Below, piece by piece: positions 17,498-26,120 of a stretch of DNA of 64,000 bases. The DNA lies in NCBI GenBank assembly GCA_016789905.1, contig JAEUQC010000104.1, positions 34,940 through 98,939 of the forward strand, read 5' to 3'. The first letter of the stretch is position 1. Every line of letters begins with the position of its first letter. Under the pieces are notes generated by a model. That model saw nothing but the letters and a program-made list of their open reading frames with translations. It was not told the origin of the DNA and did not search any database. Position numbers and translations under genes: made by a program. The DNA is from Bryobacterales bacterium (lineage in GTDB: Bacteria; Acidobacteriota; Terriglobia; Bryobacterales; Bryobacteraceae).

Positions 17498-17626
17498 ATT
17501 GATTATTCCTCTCCGCGCAACCGATTTTTATCGATCACTGTAGCGATAGTAACCGGCATTCGGAAAGGCTTAAATCAGCAGAACCACCTATATGCGCGTT
17601 TAATCACGCTCGGGATAGGTCCAGTA

Positions 17627-17647
17627 CTAAGGGAAATACTCCCTTAG
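17627..17647. promoter_or_regulatory. Perfect palindrome between the two pilin genes
   Basis: CTAAGGGA (17627-17634), 5-nt spacer, TCCCTTAG (17640-17647). It is about 130 bp upstream of pilin 1 and lies in the only long spacer between the pilin genes. It looks like a dimeric-regulator operator; no U-tract follows, so a terminator is less likely. Confidence 0.5.
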
Positions 17648-17687
17648 ATAAGTGGTCGTATCGCCGAATACGGTGCCGAAACGCGAA

Positions 17688-17710
17688 AAGGGACCCAGAA
17701 AGGGTCCCTT
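17688..17710 (-). terminator. Intrinsic terminator after Flp pilin 2
   Basis: AAGGGACCC (17688-17696) pairs perfectly with GGGTCCCTT (17702-17710), loop AGAAA. Reading minus, the stem is followed by TTTTCGC. It is 22 bp beyond the stop of the gene at 17733. Confidence 0.75.
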
Positions 17711-17732
17711 CTCGGCAACGAATCAGTAGGGA

Positions 17733-17933
17733 TTAGGAACCCTGGCTGGCGGCGCTGCCCATGGAGCTGGAGATCTTCGAGAAGATCTGGCTGATGTTGG
17801 TGGAAACACCGGGCATGATCGCGCCGGCGGCAACGGCAACGAAGCCGGCCATCAATGCGTACTCGATAAGGTCCTGGCCCTTGGTGTTCTTGAGAATCGC
17901 GAGCGACCAGAAAAGATTCTTGATACGGTTCAT
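17733..17933 (-). CDS. Flp/Fap-type IVb pilin, copy 2
   Basis: The product is 66 aa, nearly identical to copy 1 with changes mainly in the leader (NLFWSLAILKNTKG) and tail (SKISSSMGSAASQGS). The QDLIEYALMAG processing region is identical. It has its own Shine-Dalgarno (GGGAGAGGAA) and its own terminator, so the two copies are likely separate transcripts. A recent tandem duplication of a highly expressed structural gene is the simplest reading. Confidence 0.95.
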   Translation of the reverse strand: MNRIKNLFWSLAILKNTKGQDLIEYALMAGFVAVAAGAIMPGVSTNISQIFSKISSSMGSAASQGS

Positions 17934-18156
17934 ATTATTAGTTCCTCTCCCTTGCAGTTCTTTGTATTGTCTGCTGTTTTGAGGATACGAGGTATCGGCT
18001 GCATCACCAATTGGGGAATGCCCTTATTGCCGAAGCACTTGCACATCAGAAAATCCCCGAGGGAGCGGGACCATAGTCCCAGTGAATACACTAGAGCAAA
18101 GGTAATGGCTAGTCCATTTGGAACGCCACGTTTCGCGCTACCTTGAAGGGGTGGCT

Positions 18157-18771
18157 GTGGATATCGTTGAAAAGATAAAGGCGCTGCCGCTGCGTTCGCG
18201 GACGCCGATGGAGTGGGGCCCATCAGCGCTGGCCGATCCGATTGCATTGCTGATTGACCACGCGTTCCTGGAGATGAAAGCGGCGCAGAACGCGATGGAA
18301 CTGATGACGCGTTGGCCGAAGGAATGGACACCGGGCTGGGTGGAGACAATGACAAGCGTAGCGCGGGACGAAACCGCCCATCTGGCGCAGGTCACCCGGC
18401 TGCTGATTCGGCGCGGAGGGCAATTGGAACGGGGGCACAAGAGCTTCTACGCGGCAGCGCTGCGCGGGCTGGTGCGCAGCGGGAAGACCGGGGAGACGCT
18501 AGACCGTCTGTGCGTTTCGGCGTTGATTGAGGCGCGTTCCTGCGAACGATTTTATGTTCTGGCTTCCACGACCGCCGATGAGGAGTTGGGAGCGTTCTAC
18601 CGGGCGTTGTTTTCCTCCGAACTTGGGCATTACAAGGTCTTTTTGAAGCTGGCTTATAAGATGGCGCCGGCCGAGGAGGTGACGCGGCGATGGGAACAGA
18701 TGCTGGATCACGAGGCGCGGATACTGGCCGAACAAGAGCCGGGTTGCCGGATCCATTCCGGGGTGGCGTGA
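18157..18771 (+). CDS. miaE: tRNA 2-methylthio-N6-isopentenyladenosine(37) hydroxylase
   Basis: The product is ~204 aa, the usual MiaE size. MiaE is a non-haem di-iron monooxygenase that hydroxylates ms2i6A at tRNA position 37. Visible are LADPIALLIDHAFLEMKAAQ near the N terminus (first Glu ligand), a central TSVARDETAHLAQV (E..H pair), IEARSCERFYVLA and LFSSELGHYKVF (second E..H pair), so all four-helix-bundle ligands are present. I prefer the GTG at 18157, preceded by GAAGGGG at 6 nt. A TTG at 18118 and a GTG at 18151 are alternatives. Its stop overlaps the next ATG by one base (TGATG). Confidence 0.9.
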   Translation: MDIVEKIKALPLRSRTPMEWGPSALADPIALLIDHAFLEMKAAQNAMELMTRWPKEWTPGWVETMTSVARDETAHLAQVTRLLIRRGGQLERGHKSFYAAALRGLVRSGKTGETLDRLCVSALIEARSCERFYVLASTTADEELGAFYRALFSSELGHYKVFLKLAYKMAPAEEVTRRWEQMLDHEARILAEQEPGCRIHSGVA

Positions 18772-20219
18772 TGCGCGCGATCCTGGCGTTGGCATTCGGA
18801 GTCGCGCTGGCGGGGCAGTCTCCGTTTGACGTGGTGATTCGCGGCGGGCGGGTGATGGATCCGGAGTCCGGATTGGACGCGGTTCGGGATGTGGGAATAC
18901 GCGGGGGCAAGATTGCCGCAATCTCGACGGCACGGCTGGCCGGGAAGGTGCTGCTGGCGGCGGAAGGCCGGGTTGTCGCGCCCGGCTTCATTGACCTGCA
19001 CGCCCATGGGCAGAGCGCCGAATCGAACGAGTTTCAGGCGCACGACGGCGTGACGACGGCGCTGGAACTGGAAGTGGGGGTGCCGGAGGTGGGTCGATTC
19101 CTGCGGGCCAGGAGCGGCAAGGCGCTGGTGAATTTCGGGGCCACGGCGAGCCATGGGGCCATGCGAACGATGTCAATGCGGGAGTTTGCCGGGCAGCGCG
19201 AGAAGTGGCGGAAATCGGATGATTTTTCGTTTGAAGTGTTGAACAGGGGCCGGTACTCGCAACTGCGTGAGGCCGAGGAGTACACACTTCTAGGCGCGAC
19301 GCTGGAACGCGGGCTGCGGGAAGGCGCGATGGGACTGGGGCTGGCGCCGCAGTATTATCCAGGCGCGACGAGAGAGGAGATTTTTCGCGTCTACCAGATG
19401 GCGAAACGGTGGAGGGCGCCCGTGTTTACGCATGTGCGGTCTATGACTCCGGACGCGATGCAGGAAGCGATCGCCAACGCGGCGGCGACCGGCGCGGCGC
19501 TGCACATCGTGCACGTCAACAGCATGAGCCTGGGCGCCCTGCCATTTGTGTTGGACATGATCGAAGCGGCGCGGAAGCAGGGGATGGATATCACAACGGA
19601 GGCGTATCCATACACGGCGGCGTCCACCTTCATCGAGTCCGCCATGTTCGACGACGGGTGGCAGGAACGGCTTGGAATATCCTATGAGGACCTCCAATGG
19701 CCACCGACCGGCGAGCGTATGACAGCCGAAACCTTCGCCAAATATAGGAAGCAGGGCGGCTTCGTGATCATGCACATGATGAAACCGGAGTGGATACGGC
19801 GGGCGATGGCGTCGCCATTTGTCATGATCGCCAGCGATGGAATGCCCTATTCGGCTCGGGCACACCCGAGGAGCGCGGGGACCTTCAGCCGGGTCCTGGG
19901 ACTCTACGTTCGCGAAGAGAAAATACTGAGCCTGATGGACGCGCTGGGCAAGATGACCATTCTGCCCGCACGACGGCTGGAATCAATCGCGCCGGGGATG
20001 AAGAACAAGGGCCGGATTCGCGTAGGGGCAGACGCCGACATCACTGTGTTCAACCCGGCGACGGTGCGGGACCAGGCGACGTTTGAACACGGGCTCCGGT
20101 TTTCGTCCGGGATTACTCATGTGCTGGTGAACGGCGTGCCGGTGGTGCGCGAAGAAAAGACCGTGCCGGGCGTGTTTCCGGGGCAGCCGGTTACGGGGAA
20201 CTTCGCCAACGTCCGCTAA
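18771..20219 (+). CDS. Exported amidohydrolase, N-acyl-D-amino-acid deacylase-like
   Basis: The product is 482 aa with a short signal (MRAILALAFGVALAGQS). It is an amidohydrolase-superfamily TIM-barrel enzyme of the D-aminoacylase/dihydroorotase-like group: IRGGRVMDPESG, VVAPGFIDLHAHGQ (HxH metal motif near residue 77), VFTHVRSM, LHIVHVNSMS, VMIASDGMPYSARAHPRS (catalytic Asp) and NKGRIRVGADADITVF. Substrate is likely an N-acylated amino acid or cyclic amide. One-base overlap with miaE implies coupling by position only; the functions are unrelated. Confidence 0.87.
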   Translation: MRAILALAFGVALAGQSPFDVVIRGGRVMDPESGLDAVRDVGIRGGKIAAISTARLAGKVLLAAEGRVVAPGFIDLHAHGQSAESNEFQAHDGVTTALELEVGVPEVGRFLRARSGKALVNFGATASHGAMRTMSMREFAGQREKWRKSDDFSFEVLNRGRYSQLREAEEYTLLGATLERGLREGAMGLGLAPQYYPGATREEIFRVYQMAKRWRAPVFTHVRSMTPDAMQEAIANAAATGAALHIVHVNSMSLGALPFVLDMIEAARKQGMDITTEAYPYTAASTFIESAMFDDGWQERLGISYEDLQWPPTGERMTAETFAKYRKQGGFVIMHMMKPEWIRRAMASPFVMIASDGMPYSARAHPRSAGTFSRVLGLYVREEKILSLMDALGKMTILPARRLESIAPGMKNKGRIRVGADADITVFNPATVRDQATFEHGLRFSSGITHVLVNGVPVVREEKTVPGVFPGQPVTGNFANVR

Positions 20220-20222
20220 CTT

Positions 20223-20230
20223 GATACATT
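20223..20230 (+). promoter_or_regulatory. -10 region (GATACATT) of DUF1080 gene, leaderless
   Basis: TACATT, preceded by TGA in extended -10 position, ends 6 bp before the ATG at 20237. Confidence 0.5.
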
Positions 20231-20236
20231 TTAGGT

Positions 20237-20875
20237 ATGCGATCCGTACTGTTGTTAAGCCTAGCGGCGGGCGCCCTGTTTGCCGCCGACAAGCCTGAAA
20301 AGGGCTTCACCGCGTTGTTCAATGGCAAGGACCTGACTGGCTGGACCAAGGCCAAAGAGAACGAAGACTCCTTCCAGGTGAAAGATGGCGCCATTGTCGC
20401 CAACGGCAAGCGAGCCCACCTGTACTACACGGGACCTTTCAAGGGAAAGGCGCCCGCATTCAAGAATTTTGAGCTGAAAGTGGATGTGATGACGAAGGCC
20501 GTTTCCAATGGCGGCATCTACTTCCATACGGCGTACCAGGAAACAAACTGGCCGGAAAAGGGCTTCGAAGTCCAGGTGAATAATACGCACGGCGACTGGA
20601 AGAAGACCGGCGGCCTGTATAACGTGCAGGACAACAAAGAAGCCTTCCGTGACGATGAGTGGTTCACCGAACACATCATCGTGAAGGGCAAGAACGTGCA
20701 AGTGTTTGTGGGCGGAAAGAAAGTGAGCGACTGGACGCAGCCGGAAGACTGGCAGGGGCCCAAGGGGAACCCGGGCCGCGTGATCGGCGCCGGGCCGACC
20801 TTCGCGCTGCAGGCGCACGATCCCAAATCGGTGATCATGTACAAGAACATCCGCGTGAAGCCGCTGAAGGATTAA
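20237..20875 (+). CDS. DUF1080 (3-keto-disaccharide hydrolase-like) exported protein
   Basis: The product is 212 aa with signal MRSVLLLSLAAGALFAADK. A single DUF1080 concanavalin-like beta-sandwich follows: FTALFNGKDLTGWTKAKEN, FKNFELKVDVMTKAVSNGGI, YFHTAYQE, WPEKGFEVQVNNTHGDW and EWFTEHIIVKGKNVQVFVGG. Some DUF1080 proteins hydrolyse 3-keto-glycosides; others are of unknown role. It has its own promoter and a strong terminator, so it is monocistronic. Confidence 0.93.
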   Translation: MRSVLLLSLAAGALFAADKPEKGFTALFNGKDLTGWTKAKENEDSFQVKDGAIVANGKRAHLYYTGPFKGKAPAFKNFELKVDVMTKAVSNGGIYFHTAYQETNWPEKGFEVQVNNTHGDWKKTGGLYNVQDNKEAFRDDEWFTEHIIVKGKNVQVFVGGKKVSDWTQPEDWQGPKGNPGRVIGAGPTFALQAHDPKSVIMYKNIRVKPLKD

Positions 20876-20893
20876 CAGCGCTTCCTAGAAGGA

Positions 20894-20930
20894 GCCGCCC
20901 TTCCGGAATCAATGGAAGGGCGGCTTTTTT
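20894..20930 (+). terminator. Strong intrinsic terminator
   Basis: GCCGCCCTTCC (20894-20904) pairs perfectly over 11 bp with GGAAGGGCGGC (20914-20924), followed by six T. Confidence 0.93.
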
Positions 20931-20962
20931 GTTTTGGGGCGTGGGAAACTGGGTAGACCCCG

Positions 20963-21433
20963 ATGCGGACCCTTTCGAAGAAGACGCAATATACGCTGCG
21001 CGCGCTCTACGCATTGTCGAGAACCTATGGCCAAGGGCCAACGCTGAGTGCGAAGATCGCCAAAGACGAAGCGATTCCGCAGGACTTCCTGGAGAACATT
21101 CTGCTCTATTTAAAGCGCGAGGGGCTGGTAAGCAGCAAGAAGGGCAAGGGCGGGGGGTATGCGCTGCTGCTACCGCCGGACGAAGTCACATTGGGGCGAA
21201 TTATCCGGTTGACGGAGGGTCCGCTGGCGCCGCTGCCGTGCGCGAGCGAAAGAGCGTACCGGAAGTGCGACGAGTGCGTGGACGACCGGTTCTGCGGGAC
21301 ACGGATGGTAATGCGGGAAGTCCGCGACGAGATGGCGCGGATACTGGACAAGACAACGCTGGCGCAGGTGTGCCGCCGTATGGACGAAGCCCGGGCGGCG
21401 GCCGCCGGCGACGAACTGATGTTCTATATTTAG
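20963..21433 (+). CDS. Rrf2-family transcriptional regulator with Cys cluster
   Basis: The product is 156 aa. The N-terminal winged helix-turn-helix is typical Rrf2 (LSKKTQYTLRALYALSR, IPQDFLENILLYLKREGLV, SKKGKGGGYAL). The C-terminal half has four Cys in PLPCASERAYRKCDECVDD and FCGTRM, consistent with an Fe-S or thiol sensor as in IscR/NsrR/CymR relatives. No isc or suf genes are near, so targets are unknown. Its stop overlaps the convergent DapA-like gene by 4 bp. Confidence 0.92.
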   Translation: MRTLSKKTQYTLRALYALSRTYGQGPTLSAKIAKDEAIPQDFLENILLYLKREGLVSSKKGKGGGYALLLPPDEVTLGRIIRLTEGPLAPLPCASERAYRKCDECVDDRFCGTRMVMREVRDEMARILDKTTLAQVCRRMDEARAAAAGDELMFYI

Positions 21434-22347
21434 CCGCGCAGCTTCACGGCGGCCGGTTGCAACTGGGCCTGCTGGGCGGCGGTGAGCGGGCTAAGGAACG
21501 GCGGGATGGGCCCAGTGTTGGCAATGCCGGCCAGCGCGACGGAGGCGTGCAGTACCCGCGCCGGGCCCCAGGCGTCGCGGAAGTCTTCGTGTTCAATAAA
21601 CTGCTCGCGAATGGCGGCGGCGGTGGCGGTGTCCCCGGTGGTGAGTGAGTTGAAGATCGCCTGCGTCTTGCCGGGCGCGACGCAGACGGAGCCGGACGTG
21701 AAGCCAGCCAGTTGGAACTGGTTCCAATGCACGATGGCGGGCCGTTCGCCAATGCCGCTGACGACGAACTTGCGATCAACCCGTTCGAGGAGCGCGGTGA
21801 GGTAGGGGTCCACTGACGGGTCCTGCCGGACAACGGCGTATTTGATGCCGACGCACACTCCATCGCTCACAAGGCGGGCGACGGCATCCAGGCCGGCCAT
21901 CAGGTCCGATCCAAAATTGTTCTCGTCTTTGAGGTAGCAGATGAGCGGCGTTTCGGCCTCGGCGGAGAACTGGCGGAGGCCAGTCTCCAGGCCAAGGGCG
22001 TCGCGCGGGTCGGCGCAGGGAAGGGCCATGACGCAGGGAAAACGATACTTGCGCAACAGCGGCGCCTGGTCGATAAGCCGGCCGTAGGAGGGGCCCGCGG
22101 CAGGGATGCACCACAAGCCGTCGTCCAGCGTGGCAAGCCAGGCGAGCAACTGCTCATATTCGGCCAGCGTGATGTGATAGAGAAATGCATTGCCGCCGTA
22201 CATGAGCCGCGTGACGCCGCCGGCGCGAATGTGGGCGACGACGCGTTGGTTCTCCTCCCAATCGAACGAACCATCGGCCTTGCGGCAGAGCGGAGGAACG
22301 GCGATGACGCCTTGGCGGTCCGAGAGTTGAACGGGAGTTGTTTTCAT
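21430..22347 (-). CDS. Dihydrodipicolinate synthase (DapA)-family aldolase/lyase
   Basis: The product is 305 aa, typical for the class I pyruvate-dependent aldolase family. Motifs are IAVPPLCRKADGSFDWEENQ, VTRLMYGGNAFLYHIT and VCVGIKYAVVRQDP, whose Lys would be the Schiff-base residue near 169. DapA itself has GTTGE where this protein has YGGNAF, so it is a catabolic relative (keto-deoxy-sugar-acid aldolase or dehydratase type), not lysine biosynthesis. It is divergent from the enolase-superfamily gene, a common pairing for sugar-acid degradation. Confidence 0.86.
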   Translation of the reverse strand: MKTTPVQLSDRQGVIAVPPLCRKADGSFDWEENQRVVAHIRAGGVTRLMYGGNAFLYHITLAEYEQLLAWLATLDDGLWCIPAAGPSYGRLIDQAPLLRKYRFPCVMALPCADPRDALGLETGLRQFSAEAETPLICYLKDENNFGSDLMAGLDAVARLVSDGVCVGIKYAVVRQDPSVDPYLTALLERVDRKFVVSGIGERPAIVHWNQFQLAGFTSGSVCVAPGKTQAIFNSLTTGDTATAAAIREQFIEHEDFRDAWGPARVLHASVALAGIANTGPIPPFLSPLTAAQQAQLQPAAVKLRG

Positions 22348-22355
22348 GGGGAACT

Positions 22356-22362
22356 TATCATA
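22356..22362. promoter_or_regulatory. Symmetric -10 (TATCATA/TATGATA) for pair 22347/22409
   Basis: The minus reading TATGAT lies 9 bp before the ATG at 22347, giving a leaderless message. The plus reading TATCAT is 47 bp before the enolase-superfamily ATG. Confidence 0.5.
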
Positions 22363-22408
22363 CTGACAGATTTGCTTGCCGCCATCAAAAACGTGCTAGA
22401 GGTATTTC

Positions 22409-23827
22409 ATGGCAACAATGACGAGGCGGACGATGGCTGGGGCGTTGGCCGGGCTTACACTCTGGAGCAAGACGGGGAAACCGACGGACATACGCATGGA
22501 GGAAGTGAAGATTTCCTTCGACGATATCCGCTACCGCGCGCCGTACAAGTTTGGCGGTGTGGCCGTGGACCGGGCGACGCTGCTGAATGTGGAATGCACG
22601 GTGCGAACACGCACCGGCAAAGTGGCCAAAGGGTTCGGCTCCATGCCGCTGGGAAACGTGTGGGCGTTTCCGTCGCGCACCATGCCCTACGACGTGACAT
22701 TAGGCGCAATGCGGCAGTTGGCGCTGCGGCTGGGCCCGGTGACGGCTGGATTCAAAGAATACGGGCATCCGATTGAGATCAACACCGCGCTGGAACCGGA
22801 GTATCTGAAGGCCGCCGCGGCGGTGAGCGCCGAACTGAAGCTGAGCGCGGCGATTCCGAAACTGTGCACGCTGGTGACGGCGAGCGCGATCGATGGCGCG
22901 ATTCACGACGCCTTCGGGAAGGCGCACGGCCGGAACTGCTACGCCACGTACGGCCCGGATTTGCTGGGGCCCGATTTATCGGCGTTTCTGGGGGCCGATT
23001 TCAAGGGAGAGAGACTGAACAAATACCTGTTGAAGAAGCCGCGCACGGCGGTGAATTTGTATCATTCCGTGGGCGGGGCGGACCCGCTGCTGAAAGCCGA
23101 CATCGTGAAACCCGTGGGAGACGGGCTGCCGGAAACACTGCCGGAGTGGATCAACTACAACGGACTGCATCACATCAAGATCAAACTGCAGGGCGACGAG
23201 TTGCAATGGGACATTGAGCGCGTTGTGGCTATCGACCGCATTGCGCAGCAGACACGGCCGAACGTCGATTGGCGCTACTGTGTGGACTTCAACGAGCGTT
23301 GTCCGAATGTGGCCTATTTGCTTGAGTTCCTGCGCAAGGTGCGTGAGAAGACGCCGAAAGGGTTCAACCGCATCGAATACATTGAGCAGCCCACGGCGCG
23401 GGACTTGCACGCCAACCGCGGCAACGTGATGCACGAGGCGGCAAAGCTGAGGCCGGTGGTCATCGACGAATCGCTGACCGACCTGGAGACGCTGCTGCTG
23501 GCTCGGGAGATGGGGTACACGGGCGTGGCGCTGAAAGCCTGCAAGGGGCAAAGCCAGGCCATGCTGATGGCCGCAGCGGGGCAGAAGTACAAGATGTTTC
23601 TGTGTGTGCAGGACCTGACGTGCCCCGGCGCGTCGCTGATCCATTCGGCCAGCATTGCCTCGCATGTGCCTGGTGTGAGCGGTATAGAGGCAAACTCACG
23701 CCAATACCTGCCGGCGGCGAACGCGCCGTGGGCGAAAACGCACCCGGGCATTTTCGTCATCAAGGACGGCACGTTGCGCACGGCGGAATTGACCGGCGTT
23801 GGGATTGGAGCCGTGACCGCGGGTTAA
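22409..23827 (+). CDS. Enolase-superfamily (mandelate racemase/muconate lactonizing-like) exported enzyme
   Basis: The product is 472 aa with an [16 protein letters not shown] leader resembling a Tat signal. The C-terminal barrel shows [11 protein letters not shown] (KxK catalytic Lys pair), [11 protein letters not shown] (first metal Asp), [11 protein letters not shown] (Glu) and [13 protein letters not shown] (Glu/Asp), the set expected of MR/MLE-type acid-sugar dehydratases. These abstract an alpha-proton from a carboxylate and eliminate water. Divergent DapA-like aldolase gene supports a dehydratase-aldolase pair for a sugar acid. Its stop overlaps the convergent TolC gene by 4 bp; this junction is where base skew reverses. 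Confidence 0.87.
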   Translation: MATMTRRTMAGALAGLTLWSKTGKPTDIRMEEVKISFDDIRYRAPYKFGGVAVDRATLLNVECTVRTRTGKVAKGFGSMPLGNVWAFPSRTMPYDVTLGAMRQLALRLGPVTAGFKEYGHPIEINTALEPEYLKAAAAVSAELKLSAAIPKLCTLVTASAIDGAIHDAFGKAHGRNCYATYGPDLLGPDLSAFLGADFKGERLNKYLLKKPRTAVNLYHSVGGADPLLKADIVKPVGDGLPETLPEWINYNGLHHIKIKLQGDELQWDIERVVAIDRIAQQTRPNVDWRYCVDFNERCPNVAYLLEFLRKVREKTPKGFNRIEYIEQPTARDLHANRGNVMHEAAKLRPVVIDESLTDLETLLLAREMGYTGVALKACKGQSQAMLMAAAGQKYKMFLCVQDLTCPGASLIHSASIASHVPGVSGIEANSRQYLPAANAPWAKTHPGIFVIKDGTLRTAELTGVGIGAVTAG

Positions 23828-25032
23828 CGGCCAGCCGCGAGTTCGAGTTGTGCTTCGATTTGCGTGAACTCCAGGCGGCGTTCCAGCCAACGGTCCCGCA
23901 ACGACAACTGGCGCGCTTCGGCGTGCAGAACATCCAGCCGGTCGGCACGGCCGGCGGACAGCGCTGCCCGCGCCCCCTCCAGTGCTTTGCTTCCCGGGCC
24001 GGCGGCCAGTTGTTCCAGCTTCACCAGTTCAGCAACTGAGGCCTGGAACTGCGTCAGGGCGTCGTCCACATCCCGGCGAATGCGCTCCCGAAGCGCAGTT
24101 TCCTCCAGCCGGCAGCGCTCCACATTGGCGCCGGCCACGCGGCTTTCAGCAGCGGCGGCGGACCGGAACACGGGAAGATCCACCCCAACCTGAATGCCCC
24201 ACGGGCCGCGGACTGCCGCTTCAGGACCGAGCCGCCGGGTGACCTGCACAAAGCTCACCCAGGGGTAGCGGCCGTTGGCGGCGAACGCTAGTTCGCCTTC
24301 GCCCTGCTGGCAGGTAGCGGCGGCCTGTCCCAACTCCGCGCGGGTGCGCAACGCCTGCGTCAACACCGCCGCCCGGTCCGGAAGAGGTGTGGAGACAGGC
24401 GGGGGCTCCAGGGAAAACGAGACATCTGCGGCTGGGTCCAGCAGACGGGCCAAGCGCCGCTTTTCCGTCGCCGCCACCGATTCAACCCGCAGCAGACCTG
24501 CTTGCATATCGGCCAGCGCCAGTTCGGCGAGGTCGGTCTCCACGCTCTCCTTCAGGCCCAGCGCCACCTGCCGCCGCGTAAGTTCCACCATTTGCCTCCG
24601 CAGCGCCGTCGCCTGTTCGGTGAGTTGAACGCGTTCAGCGGCCAGCGCTGCGCGCCGGTAGGAGTGGCGCACGGCGGCGGCCACGCGCGCCTCCGCGGCC
24701 AAAATCCCGGCTTCCGCCGCCCGCTGCCGCGCCGCCGCGATGCGGGCTTTCAATGGCAACTCCCGCGGCCGGGGCGGGGACCAGCGCCATGCCACACTGT
24801 TGCGGATCTCTCCCATTTCCGGGTCCAACGAAAGGTTGTTAAACGTCATCCGGAACTCGGGCGCGGGCAGCGCTCGCGCCGCTTGCGTCTGAAATCGAAA
24901 CACCGCCCGGGACGCCCTCGCGGCCGCCAGGTCCGGATGGGTGGCCAGGGCGCGGGCAACGGCATCCTCCATGGTCAGCAGTTGGCCGAACGCGGCGAGG
25001 GAGGCGAACAGGAACGCAACGGCGCCTCTCAC
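23824..25032 (-). CDS. TolC-family outer-membrane channel protein
   Basis: The product is ~402 aa from a GTG at 25032 that overlaps the upstream stop as GTGA. The frame continues upstream but only repeats another gene in the wrong frame; the GTG gives a signal [17 protein letters not shown]. The mature protein starts [20 protein letters not shown], typical of TolC, and has two long heptad-rich helical repeats ([38 protein letters not shown]). At ~400 aa it is near the short end for TolC proteins. As the last gene of the VTC operon it should supply the outer-membrane exit. Confidence 0.88.
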   Translation of the reverse strand: MRGAVAFLFASLAAFGQLLTMEDAVARALATHPDLAAARASRAVFRFQTQAARALPAPEFRMTFNNLSLDPEMGEIRNSVAWRWSPPRPRELPLKARIAAARQRAAEAGILAAEARVAAAVRHSYRRAALAAERVQLTEQATALRRQMVELTRRQVALGLKESVETDLAELALADMQAGLLRVESVAATEKRRLARLLDPAADVSFSLEPPPVSTPLPDRAAVLTQALRTRAELGQAAATCQQGEGELAFAANGRYPWVSFVQVTRRLGPEAAVRGPWGIQVGVDLPVFRSAAAAESRVAGANVERCRLEETALRERIRRDVDDALTQFQASVAELVKLEQLAAGPGSKALEGARAALSAGRADRLDVLHAEARQLSLRDRWLERRLEFTQIEAQLELAAGR

Positions 25033-26120
25033 ATGCCACCGCCGGTGAGAAACTTCACATCGAACGCTTCGCCGGCGTCCAGATTGGCGGCGGGCGGCAC
25101 GTCCAAATAGACTTCGCGCCCCCACTGCGGCATAGTGGGTAGCAGCCAGAACCGGGGCGGCAGTTGCACCACAGAGTCCGACACCCGCCGCACCTCGGCC
25201 GCAATCTCGTCCCGCTCCACGGTGCGGCGGCGTACCAGTGCTTTTGCGCCAGGCGCCAGGCGCGCCCGCTCGTTCACATACGCAACCAACACCCGCGGGC
25301 CCGTGCCATGCAGCAGAAGGATCGGCACACCGGAGTGAGCCACATCGCCAGTCTGCGCCAGAACCGCGGCCACCGCTCCATCGGCGGGGGCGACGATCGT
25401 CGCGCTGGCGGCCCGGGCCCGCAGCAGTTCGATGGCTTGGCGCTGCTCGGCGATGCGGTCCCGCAAGGGCCGCAAACGGGCATCCCTGGCGACGGGCGCC
25501 GTCGATGCCTTGTGCTGTGTGCGCCACTCGCGAAGCCGTGCCTGCGCCGCCTGAAGCTGCGCGGCGAGCGTGTCCAATCGCGCCGGCCACGCGGCGGCAA
25601 GTTCAGACAGGTTCCGGGCCTGGAGTTCCAACTGTTCAACGCGGTCGGCGCGCGTCAGGCCATCGCTCACCAACTGGCGCTGGCGCCCAATCTCTTCGCG
25701 GAGCGTCTTCAACTCGGCGGCGTGTGCGGCCTGCGACGTCCTGGCCGCTTCCAGGTGGCCCGCCGCCGTGTCCACGTCGGATTGAAAGCTTCGCTCCGAC
25801 GAATAACCGTCCGATTCAAGCGCCGCCGAAGTGGCGGCCGGTTCCGCCGCCAACTGCCGGAGCCGCGCTTCGGCCACCGCGATTTCCCTTTCCACCAGCG
25901 TTGTTTCTAGCCGGGCCAGCACATCGCCGGTGCGCACGCGCTGCCCCGGTTTCACGCGTACTTCGGTAATCCGCCCCGTATCGGCCGCCGCCACGCGAAA
26001 CTCGCTTGCCATGAGTTGCGCTGGGGCGTCCGCCACGCCCGCGTCGGCGCGCGCCAGCCAGTACGCTGCCGTCGAAGCCACGAGCCATACAAAGACACCA
26101 ATCAACTGTTTCGAAATCAT
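25029..26120 (-). CDS. HlyD-family periplasmic adaptor
   Basis: The product is 363 aa. An N-terminal membrane anchor (LIGVFVWLVASTAAYWLARA) is followed by the first lipoyl half (GRITEVRVKPGQRVRTGDVL), a long alpha-hairpin (residues ~75-235, rich in Ala/Arg/Glu/Gln), the second lipoyl half (ATIVAPADGAVAAVLAQTGD) and a beta-barrel domain (VLVAYVNERARLAPGAKALV). It would link an inner-membrane partner to TolC. Overlaps of 4 bp with both neighbours show tight coupling. No ABC, RND or MFS gene accompanies it; DUF4956 is the only multi-pass protein in the operon. Confidence 0.9.
   Translation of the reverse strand: MISKQLIGVFVWLVASTAAYWLARADAGVADAPAQLMASEFRVAAADTGRITEVRVKPGQRVRTGDVLARLETTLVEREIAVAEARLRQLAAEPAATSAALESDGYSSERSFQSDVDTAAGHLEAARTSQAAHAAELKTLREEIGRQRQLVSDGLTRADRVEQLELQARNLSELAAAWPARLDTLAAQLQAAQARLREWRTQHKASTAPVARDARLRPLRDRIAEQRQAIELLRARAASATIVAPADGAVAAVLAQTGDVAHSGVPILLLHGTGPRVLVAYVNERARLAPGAKALVRRRTVERDEIAAEVRRVSDSVVQLPPRFWLLPTMPQWGREVYLDVPPAANLDAGEAFDVKFLTGGGM

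Noticed and set aside
20963..21433. Rrf2 protein as IscR of an iron-sulfur operon
   Set aside because: No isc or suf genes nearby, and the Cys spacing differs from the canonical IscR set as far as I can judge.
23780..23870. dif site at the skew switch
   Set aside because: The convergent genes overlap by 4 bp with no spacer, and I saw no 28-bp dif-like palindrome there. The site, if any, is elsewhere.
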